From: Pseudomonadota bacterium
GTDB taxonomy: Bacteria > Pseudomonadota > Alphaproteobacteria > Sphingomonadales > Sphingomonadaceae
Length of the DNA: 59,194 nt
NCBI GenBank assembly: GCA_023418595.1
Contig: JAEZZI010000023.1
Location: forward strand, 1 to 59,194
Direction of reading: 5' to 3'
Shown here piece by piece: positions 53,066 to 59,194 of this stretch. Made by a program: the position numbers and the translations under genes. Position 1 is the stretch's first letter; the number at the start of each line of letters is the position of its first letter. A model generated the notes under the pieces. That model saw only the letters and a list, made by a program, of their open reading frames with translations, had not been told where the DNA came from and made no database searches.

Positions 53066-54304
53066 ATGGACTTCACTCTCAACGAACGCGAAACGCATTT
53101 CCGCGACCGGGTGCGCGCCTTTATCGACCAGCATATCGCCCCTCGCCAGGACGATTATTACGCCGATCTGAAGGCGGGCGACCGCTGGGCGCCGTCCACG
53201 GTGATCGAGGAATTGAAGCCCAAGGCGAAGGCGGCGGGGCTGTGGAATTTCTTCATGCCGCCGCATTCGGGGCAGAACCATGTCGACGACAGTTTCGAGT
53301 TCGAAGGGACGCAGCTTTCGAACCTCGAATACGCATTGTGCGCCGAGGAGATGGGCCGGATCTACTGGGCGAGCGAGGTGTTCAACTGCTCCGCGCCCGA
53401 CACCGGCAATATGGAGGTTCTCCACCGTTACGGCACGCGCGAGCAGAAGGAACAGTGGCTGCGTCCGCTGATGAACGGCGAAATCCGTTCCGCCTTTCTG
53501 ATGACCGAGCCTGCGGTCGCATCCTCCGACGCGACCAACATCGAAACCTCGATGGTGCGCGACGGCGATCACTATGTCATCAACGGCCGCAAATGGTGGT
53601 CGTCGGGCACCGGCGATCCGCGCTGCAAGATCGCCATCGTGATGGGCAAGACCGATACCGAGGCCAAGCGGCACCAGCAACAGAGCCAGATCCTCGTGCC
53701 GCTCGACACGCCCGGCGTGAAGATCGAACGGATGCTGTCGGTTTACGGCTATGACCACGCCCCGCATGGGCATGGCGAAGTCGTGCTGACGGACGTCCGC
53801 GTGCCGGTCGAAAACCTGCTGCTCGGCGAAGGGCGCGGGTTCGAGATCGCGCAGGGGCGGCTTGGGCCGGGGCGCATCCATCACTGTATGCGGACGATCG
53901 GCGTGGCCGAAATGGGCATCGAACATATGGCCAAGCGGCTGCTGAGTCGCGTCGCGTTCGGCAAGCGGATCGCCGACCATTCGGTCTGGGAGCAGCGCAT
54001 CGCCCGCGCAAGGATCGACATCGAAATGACGCGACTGCTGTGCCTGAAGGCCGCCGACATGATGGACAAGGCGGGCAACAAATCCGCGCAACAGGAAATC
54101 GCGATGATCAAGGTTCAGGCGCCGAACATGGCGCTGTCGATCCTCGACGACGCGATCCAGGCGCATGGCGGCGGCGGGGTTTCCGGGGACTTTCCACTGG
54201 CGAGCGCATGGGCGTCGATGCGGACTTTGCGTTTCGCGGACGGGCCGGACGAGGTTCACAACCGCGCGATCGCGCGGAACGAGTTCGGGAAATATTCGGC
54301 CTGA
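53066..54304 (+). CDS. Acyl-CoA dehydrogenase, ACAD10/11 type
   Basis: The 412-residue ACAD begins MDFTLNERETHFRDRVRAFID and has SAFLMTEPAVASSDATNIET (about 150-165), HYVINGRKWWSSGTGDPRC (about 172-190), GPGRIHHCMRTIG, and the C-terminal MRTLRFADGPDEVHNRAIAR, the DGPDEVH signature of ACAD10/11. In animals this type removes phosphate from 4-phosphoacyl-CoA with a linked APH-type kinase; in Pseudomonas putida LvaC does the like. An APH-like kinase gene is 1.2 kb downstream. Divergent from the TetR gene, which probably regulates it. Confidence 0.9.
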   Translation: MDFTLNERETHFRDRVRAFIDQHIAPRQDDYYADLKAGDRWAPSTVIEELKPKAKAAGLWNFFMPPHSGQNHVDDSFEFEGTQLSNLEYALCAEEMGRIYWASEVFNCSAPDTGNMEVLHRYGTREQKEQWLRPLMNGEIRSAFLMTEPAVASSDATNIETSMVRDGDHYVINGRKWWSSGTGDPRCKIAIVMGKTDTEAKRHQQQSQILVPLDTPGVKIERMLSVYGYDHAPHGHGEVVLTDVRVPVENLLLGEGRGFEIAQGRLGPGRIHHCMRTIGVAEMGIEHMAKRLLSRVAFGKRIADHSVWEQRIARARIDIEMTRLLCLKAADMMDKAGNKSAQQEIAMIKVQAPNMALSILDDAIQAHGGGGVSGDFPLASAWASMRTLRFADGPDEVHNRAIARNEFGKYSA

Positions 54305-54339
54305 TAACCAGCCCGCGACAGCGAGTGGCGTTTCCCCAG

Positions 54340-54406
54340 CGCTCAGGCTGAGCTTGTCGAAGCCGGATTGATGTTGAAGCATTCTTTGACAGGCTCAGGG
54401 TGAGCG
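54340..54406. repeat. Hairpin repeat, family B copy 4
   Basis: CGCTCAGGCTGAGCTTGTCG at the left faces TGACAGGCTCAGGGTGAGCG at the right. It lies between the ACAD and the alcohol dehydrogenase genes, 34 bases before the latter's start. Confidence 0.85.
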
Positions 54407-54439
54407 CCGGATGATTTGGATGGATGGGATGGAGGATCA

Positions 54440-55525
54440 GTGAAAGCAGCCGTTCTGTTCGAGGCGAAACGCCCGCTCGAAATCGTCGAGGTGGTGGTCG
54501 ACAAACCCGGCCCGCGTGAGGTGTTGATCCGTACCGCCGCGGTCGGCGTGTGCCGGTCGGACCTGCATTTCGTCGATGGCAGCTTCCCGCATCCGGTCCC
54601 GACCGTTCCCGGCCATGAAGCCGCAGGCGTGGTCGAGGCGGTGGGCGAGGGCGTCTCCAGCGTGAAGCCTGGCGATCACGTCATCACCTTCTTCACGGTA
54701 TTCTGCGGCAGTTGCGAGATGTGCATCACCGGCCGCCCGTCGCTGTGCGTCGATCCCTCGACGCGGCGGCCAAAGGACGCAGCTCCGCGATTGACGCTGA
54801 AGGATGGTCAGGCGCTTGCCCCTTTCCTCAACCTGTCGGCATTCGCCGAACAGATGCTGGTCCACGAAAACGCCTGCGTCGCGATCCCCAAGGCAATGCC
54901 GCTCGACCGTGCGGCGCTGCTCGGTTGCGCAGTCATCACCGGCGCGGGATCGGTGTTCAACGACAGCAAGGTGAAACCGGGCGAAAGCGTCGCGGTGATC
55001 GGCGCGGGCGGGATCGGGCTGTCGGCGATCAACGCGGCGAAGATCGCGGGCGCGGGCCAGATCATCGCGATCGACCCGGTAGCCGAGAAGTGCGCGCTCG
55101 CCGAGAAAATGGGGGCGACACATACGCTCGACGCCAATGCCGAGGGGCTGACCAAAATCGTGCTCGCGCTCTCCGATGGCGGCGTGCATTATGCGATCGA
55201 GGCGGTCGGGCGATCGAACACCGCCGAACTCGCCTGGAACATCCTGCGGCGCGGCGGCACCGCGACCATTCTGGGAATGATCGCACCCGGCAACGAGGTG
55301 AAGATCGCGGGGCCGACCTTCCTCACTGGCAAGAAGCTGCAAGGATCGCTGCTCGGCTCCACGCAATTCCCGATCGACATGCCGCGCCTCGTCCGCATGT
55401 ATCTTGACGGCAAGCTCGATCTCGACACGATGGTTGCCGAGCGCATCGCGCTGGAGGACGTCAACGACGCGCTCGAAAAACTGAGGGCCGGCGACACCGC
55501 GCGTTCGGTAATCGTGTTCGCATGA
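54440..55525 (+). CDS. Zinc-type alcohol dehydrogenase (MDR family)
   Basis: The 361-residue MDR dehydrogenase has GVCRSDLHF (catalytic Zn Cys, near 38), PGHEAAGVVEAVG (His/Glu near 61), structural-zinc Cys in CGSCEMCITGRPSLC (about 91-105), the Rossmann motif VIGAGGIGLSA (about 185-195) and GRSNTAELAW. It fits class III-like alcohol dehydrogenases acting on alcohols or hydroxyacyl groups with NAD. GTG start at 54440 with GGAGG ribosome site. Its stop overlaps the kinase-like start (ATGA). Confidence 0.92.
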   Translation: MKAAVLFEAKRPLEIVEVVVDKPGPREVLIRTAAVGVCRSDLHFVDGSFPHPVPTVPGHEAAGVVEAVGEGVSSVKPGDHVITFFTVFCGSCEMCITGRPSLCVDPSTRRPKDAAPRLTLKDGQALAPFLNLSAFAEQMLVHENACVAIPKAMPLDRAALLGCAVITGAGSVFNDSKVKPGESVAVIGAGGIGLSAINAAKIAGAGQIIAIDPVAEKCALAEKMGATHTLDANAEGLTKIVLALSDGGVHYAIEAVGRSNTAELAWNILRRGGTATILGMIAPGNEVKIAGPTFLTGKKLQGSLLGSTQFPIDMPRLVRMYLDGKLDLDTMVAERIALEDVNDALEKLRAGDTARSVIVFA

Positions 55526-56541
55526 CGCAGGATCTCGACACCGGGCGGCTGACCGACTGGATGGCGGCAAATGTCGCCGGGTTCGAAGGCCCGCTGACGT
55601 ACGAGAAATTTGCGGGCGGCCAGTCCAACCCGACCTATCGCATCGACGCGGGATCGGGCCGCTATGTCCTGCGCCGCAAGCCGTTCGGGCCACTGCTCCC
55701 CTCCGCCCATGCGGTGGACCGCGAATATCGCCTGATCGCGGGGCTGCATCCGACGGGCTTTCCGGTCGTGAAACCTTACGGCCTGTGCGAGGACGACTCG
55801 GTCATCGGCTCTGCCTTCTACATCATGGAAATGGTCGAGGGGCGCACGCTGTGGGACGGCACGCTGCCCGGCATGGCGCCCGTCGATCGCACCGCGCATT
55901 ACAACGCCATCGTCGATACGCTCGCCGAACTTCACGCGATCGATTACGAAGCGGCGGGGCTGGGGAGTTACGGCAGGCCGGGCAATTATTTCGAACGCCA
56001 GGTCGCGCGCTGGACCAAGCAATATCGCATGAGCCAGACCGACGATCTGCCGGAAGCCGAAGCGTTGATCGAATGGCTGCCTCGCACCGTTCCCGAACAG
56101 ACGCGCACGTCGATCGTCCACGGCGATTATCGCATCGACAACATGATCTTCGCGGCACAAGGCCCGCACATCCGCGCGGTGCTCGACTGGGAACTCTCGA
56201 CGCTGGGCGATCCGCTCGCCGATTTCGCCTATTTCGCGATGAACTGGGTGACCGAGCCGGAAGGGCGGTCGGGCGTCAAGGGCGTGAACGGCGGCGACAC
56301 CGGCATTCCGACGCTCGACGACATCACCGCCCGCTATTGCGCGCGAACGGGGCGCGACGGGGTGCCCGATCTCAACTGGTATTTCAGCTACAACCTGTTC
56401 CGCCTGATGGGCATCGTCCAGGGGATCAAGAAACGGGTTCTCGACGGCAATGCGTCGAATGCCCAGGCAGAGGCGACCGCCGCGCGGGTGCCGGGTCTGG
56501 CGCAGGCGGCATGGGATTTCGCGGTGAAGGTGGGGGCTTGA
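55522..56541 (+). CDS. APH-like phosphotransferase, LvaA/ACAD11-kinase type
   Basis: The 339-residue protein has the protein-kinase-like fold of aminoglycoside/choline kinases: YVLRRKPFGPLLPSAHAVDREY (about 45-65, the ATP Lys and helix C), the catalytic loop SIVHGDYRIDNMIF (near 195-205, Asp) and AVLDWELSTLGDPLADFAYF (Mg site, near 215-235). This exact subtype (family of ACAD10/11 N-terminal kinases and LvaA) phosphorylates 4-hydroxyacyl-CoA. It starts within the alcohol dehydrogenase stop codon, so the two are coupled. Confidence 0.88.
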   Translation: MTQDLDTGRLTDWMAANVAGFEGPLTYEKFAGGQSNPTYRIDAGSGRYVLRRKPFGPLLPSAHAVDREYRLIAGLHPTGFPVVKPYGLCEDDSVIGSAFYIMEMVEGRTLWDGTLPGMAPVDRTAHYNAIVDTLAELHAIDYEAAGLGSYGRPGNYFERQVARWTKQYRMSQTDDLPEAEALIEWLPRTVPEQTRTSIVHGDYRIDNMIFAAQGPHIRAVLDWELSTLGDPLADFAYFAMNWVTEPEGRSGVKGVNGGDTGIPTLDDITARYCARTGRDGVPDLNWYFSYNLFRLMGIVQGIKKRVLDGNASNAQAEATAARVPGLAQAAWDFAVKVGA

Positions 56542-56562
56542 GAGAGGTCTGCCTCCCCCAGC

Positions 56563-56639
56563 CGTCATTGCGAGCGTGGCGAAGCAATCCAGTGATGTGC
56601 TTGCCGCTCTGGATTGCTTCGCTGCGCTCGCAATGACGG
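56563..56639. repeat. Hairpin repeat, family C copy 2
   Basis: CGTCATTGCGAGCGTGGCG at the left faces CGCTGCGCTCGCAATGACG at the right, with GAAGCAATCCAG/CTGGATTGCTTC as inner stem. It lies between the kinase-like and the SDR gene. Confidence 0.9.
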
Positions 56640-56664
56640 AGACACACAGATCGAGAGGATGAAG

Positions 56665-57432
56665 ATGAAAAACCTGTTCGACCTGACCGGCAAGGTCGCG
56701 ATCGTGACCGGCTCCTCACGCGGGATCGGCAAGGCATCCGCCGAAGCCCTCGCCGCGCACGGCGCAAAGGTAATTATCTCCAGCCGCAAGCAGGACGCCT
56801 GCGAGGAAGTCGCCGCCGCAATCAACGCCAAACATGGCGACGGCACCGCGATCGCGATCGCCGCGAGCATTTCGGACAAGGACGCGCTCGCCCGACTGGT
56901 CGGCGAGACCCGCGCCGCGTTCGGGCGCATCGACATCCTCGTCTGCAACGCCGCGTCCAACCCCTATTACGGGCCGCTGGCGGGAATCGAGGACGAGCAG
57001 TTCCGCAAGATCCTCGACAACAACGTCCTGTCGAACCACTGGCTGATCCAGCAGGTTACGCCCGAAATGCGCGAGCGCAAGGACGGTGCGATCATCATCG
57101 TCTCGTCGATCGGCGGGCTTCGCGGATCGCCGGTGATCGGCGCATATAACGTGTCGAAAGCGGCCGATTTCCAGCTCGCGCGCAACTATGCGGTCGAATA
57201 TGGTCCCGACAACGTCCGCGTGAACTGCATCGCGCCGGGGCTGATCCGCACCGATTTCGCCCGCGCCTTGTGGGAAGACCCCGAGCGCGAGAAAGCGACC
57301 AACCGGTCGACGCCGCTGCGCCGCATCGGCGAGCCGCACGAGATCGCAGGCGCGGTCGTCTATCTCGCCTCGCCCGCGGCGGCGTTCATGACCGGTCAGG
57401 CGATGGTGATCGACGGTGGGGTGACGATCTGA
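56665..57432 (+). CDS. SDR family oxidoreductase
   Basis: The 255-residue classical SDR has TGSSRGIG (about 12-19), CNAAS in place of NNAG (near 89), catalytic Ser in VSSIGG, YNVSKAAD (Tyr/Lys near 155) and PGLIRTDF. It resembles the DHRS4/LvaD-like group that reduces or oxidises short 3- or 4-hydroxyacyl groups. The second of two ATGs is chosen since the GAGAGG site is then at normal distance. Its stop overlaps the next start (TGATG). Confidence 0.9.
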   Translation: MKNLFDLTGKVAIVTGSSRGIGKASAEALAAHGAKVIISSRKQDACEEVAAAINAKHGDGTAIAIAASISDKDALARLVGETRAAFGRIDILVCNAASNPYYGPLAGIEDEQFRKILDNNVLSNHWLIQQVTPEMRERKDGAIIIVSSIGGLRGSPVIGAYNVSKAADFQLARNYAVEYGPDNVRVNCIAPGLIRTDFARALWEDPEREKATNRSTPLRRIGEPHEIAGAVVYLASPAAAFMTGQAMVIDGGVTI

Positions 57433-58232
57433 TGGCGCGGTTTCAGGACAAGTCGATCATCGTCACCGGTGCGGGGTCGGGGATCGGTCGCGCGGCGGCT
57501 TCGCTGTTCGCGGCTGAAGGGGGCAAGGTGCTGGTCGCTGACGTTACCGATGGCGCGGACGAAACCGCGCGGATGATCACCGAAGCCGGTGGCATCGCGC
57601 AGGCGATCCGCGTCGATGCCGGGAACGAGGCCGACGTCGTCCGCATGATCGATACCGCCGTCGAGGCGCATGGCGGGATCGACGTGATCTTCGCCAATGC
57701 CGGAATTTCGGGCGGCATGGCCAATATCTTCGATACCGATGTTTCGCTGTTCGCCGATGTCCTGCGCGTCAACCTGATCGGGCCGTTCCTGGCGATCAAG
57801 CACGGTGCGTCGAAGATCGCCGAGAGGGGCGGCGGCGCGATCGTGCTGACCGCCAGCGTGGCGGGCATCCGGTCGGGCGCCGGAAGCCCGGCCTATTCCG
57901 CGTCGAAGGCGGGCGTCATCAACCTGGCCGCGGTCGCCGCGCAGCAGCTGTCGGGGTCGAACGTCCGCGTCAACGCGCTGTGCCCCGGTCTGACCGAAAC
58001 CGGCATGACAAAACCAACCTTCGACTATGCCCGCGACGCCGGAAAGATGAACCGGGTCGGGCGACTCAATCCTTTGAAACGTGGCGCCCAGCCCGAAGAA
58101 CTCGCCCGCGCCGCGCTGTTCCTTGCCTCCGACGACGCAAGCTATGTCAACGGTCAGGCGCTGGCGGTCGATGGCGGCCTGTCGTCCAGCCACCCGGTCA
58201 CACGCCAGGAATACGGACGAACCGCGGTCTAG
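57432..58232 (+). CDS. SDR family oxidoreductase
   Basis: The 266-residue classical SDR has TGAGSGIG (about 12-19), FANAGISGG (near 88), catalytic Ser in LTASVAG, YSASKAGV (Tyr/Lys near 155) and PGLTETGMT. Possible 3-hydroxyacyl or alcohol dehydrogenase. It is translationally coupled to the SDR gene upstream and is the last gene of the catabolic cluster. Confidence 0.9.
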   Translation: MARFQDKSIIVTGAGSGIGRAAASLFAAEGGKVLVADVTDGADETARMITEAGGIAQAIRVDAGNEADVVRMIDTAVEAHGGIDVIFANAGISGGMANIFDTDVSLFADVLRVNLIGPFLAIKHGASKIAERGGGAIVLTASVAGIRSGAGSPAYSASKAGVINLAAVAAQQLSGSNVRVNALCPGLTETGMTKPTFDYARDAGKMNRVGRLNPLKRGAQPEELARAALFLASDDASYVNGQALAVDGGLSSSHPVTRQEYGRTAV

Positions 58233-58572
58233 AAACGCTTGCGCTCGGACAGTCGTGTGGCGGGACCGTAAGGCTTGTTCCGATAGCTTATCCAAGCAAT
58301 GCACCGAAACGGTGCGGCACTACACGAAGCGCGCTCGCAGCCTAATGGTCGCGCGCGGTGATGCTGATCGGGTGAACGGGGGAGACGTTTTGCCCCTCAA
58401 GGGGGGACAAATGACAAATGAAAGGAGCAGCTGAATAAATGCCGCGTTTTCAATATGGTGACCCCTACGGGAGGGGACGGCATCAACTAAAATCCGCAGA
58501 AAACCGAGCATTTTGAGTCAGCGAGAATGGCTCACTGTACCCGTTGGCTGAACTTCCGCTGTACCTGCCAAG
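58233..58572. other. Intergenic, no gene recognised
   Basis: Short open frames only, without a family match. A small hairpin CCCCTC-AAGGGG near 58391-58402 and an AAAGGAG site at about 58420, followed by a 25-codon frame from about 58439, were seen, but neither is convincing. Confidence 0.5.
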
Positions 58573-59059
58573 TTATGACGCCGCACCGTTTGCAACAGCT
58601 TCGGCATATTGCCGATCGTCCCGGCTGTCCAGCGTCTGCACATCATCACTGTTGTAACCCTCGACGAGCCCGTAGATGTTCGGCGCCGCCGACAGGATTC
58701 GAGACCGAAATAGCTATTCGGCAGACCCTCAGAAATCCGCGGGTTTCGCAGAATTGCGTCATCCTTGTGGATCGGTTTGGTGTATCTGTCCAGAGCATCG
58801 ATCAAGCCGAAGTTAAGATGGGAGACCTGCGCCGTCTTTGTCGCAAGATGACTGCATCGAGTAGCATCTCATCGTCGAAATGCACTGCGTGATTTCTTCG
58901 CGAAATAAGCGGAAGGTCCAGCAAATTGAAACGCTGAGATTAAAGCCAAAGCTTAGAGGCGCCAGGTTGATGTCCCGGCCGAACCTGCCGCTCTCCAATA
59001 GTGCCACCCCGACAATACTGAAGGGCCAGCGCGCGGCTGTGTTTTTTAGACGCGCAGGC
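58573..59059 (-). pseudogene. Decayed protein-coding sequence, family unknown
   Basis: The minus strand holds protein-like segments in changing frames: RWPFSIVGVALLESGRFGRD with the following NLAPLSFGFNLSVSICWTF (about 59030-58900), NHAVHFDDEMLLDAVILRQ (about 58890-58830), IDALDRYTKPIHKDDAIL with RNPRISEGLPNSYFGLE (about 58803-58700) and AAPNIYGLVEGYNSDDVQTL to a TAA at 58575. The composition looks coding, and no single frame stays open. I infer an old gene broken by frameshifts; I do not recognise the family. Confidence 0.4.
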
Positions 59060-59068
59060 GACTATCGG

Positions 59069-59194
59069 TGACGTGCTCCCCGTTTCTCCTCCACTCATAA
59101 GTAGAGTCCGGGGTTGCCAGGGTGCCCTGGCGGGTTGGGTTGTGCAACCTGCCTGGCAGCATCGGCGGGCGTCAGCCCGCCTATCCCGCTATGC
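59069..59194. mobile_element. Possible end of another insertion sequence
   Basis: From TGACGTGCTCCCCG at 59069 the sequence changes to a stretch with several imperfect inverted repeats (GTTGCCAGG...CCTGGCAGC; GGCGGGC..GCCCGCC) and no ORF. TG-starting ends followed by such text are typical of IS3-like elements, but this rests on recollection only, and the rest lies outside the window. Confidence 0.25.

Noticed and set aside
58439..58516. 25-codon frame with a fair ribosome site (AAAGGAG) after the catabolic cluster
   Set aside because: Too short, no coupling to neighbours, no membrane or other recognisable feature, unlike the kor microprotein.

Overview
The window reads as chromosomal DNA of a sphingomonad (Sphingomonas or a close relative, Alphaproteobacteria). 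This rests on GC-rich coding sequence, a SapC-family protein, a CpdR-type receiver, an astA/astB arginine succinyltransferase operon, a DUF481 outer-membrane protein, many TonB/acyl-CoA catabolic genes and several families of long hairpin repeats between genes. Species and replicon cannot be told from the sequence alone.

Left edge (1-3.1 kb): the end of an integrative element. It has the tail of an IS481-type transposase, a recombinase-like gene that stops at the inferred IS boundary, a full tyrosine integrase with all catalytic residues, and a small DNA-binding-like gene. All of this lies against the 3' end of a tRNA-Val(GAC), the probable attachment site. The rest of the element is outside the window.

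3.1-16.8 kb: mostly housekeeping genes: cpdR, N-formylglutamate amidohydrolase, a clear small-RNA gene (about 110 nt, own promoter and terminator, CUCCUCCC motif), SapC, a GlcD-type FAD oxidase, a DEAD-box helicase, small redox/metal proteins, a DsbD-type reductase with a secreted redoxin, and the ATP-grasp / alpha-E / transglutaminase-like trio, whose transglutaminase member has lost its catalytic Cys.

16.8-40.4 kb: M20 hydrolase-astA-astB (translationally coupled), DUF481, rppH, an esterase, a histone-deacetylase-like protein, and a 2-oxoacid:ferredoxin oxidoreductase operon with a hidden 33-residue membrane microprotein between its two subunits. Then photolyase, cyclopropane fatty acid synthase, a beta-lactamase-like lipoprotein, purF, a small Rho-N-like protein behind a probable general-stress promoter, a large patatin-like protein, a nuclease-fold protein, and an EF-hand protein / response regulator / histidine kinase set preceded by tandem direct repeats.

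40.5-58.2 kb: a catabolic cluster: thioesterase, acyl-CoA ligase, three SDRs, a GST, a two-gene (probably heteromeric) acyl-CoA dehydrogenase, TonB receptor, MFS transporter, a double-length TetR regulator, an ACAD10/11-type dehydrogenase, a Zn alcohol dehydrogenase and an APH-like kinase. The last ACAD plus kinase resemble the phosphorylation/elimination route known for 4-hydroxyacyl-CoAs (LvaA/LvaC in Pseudomonas putida; ACAD10/11 in animals). An 11-bp palindromic motif is shared by the upstream regions of the receptor and the transporter.

Right edge (58.2-59.2 kb): no intact gene; a decayed minus-strand coding sequence and possibly the end of another insertion sequence.

All coordinates, motifs and start choices were read by eye; no database search or folding program was run.
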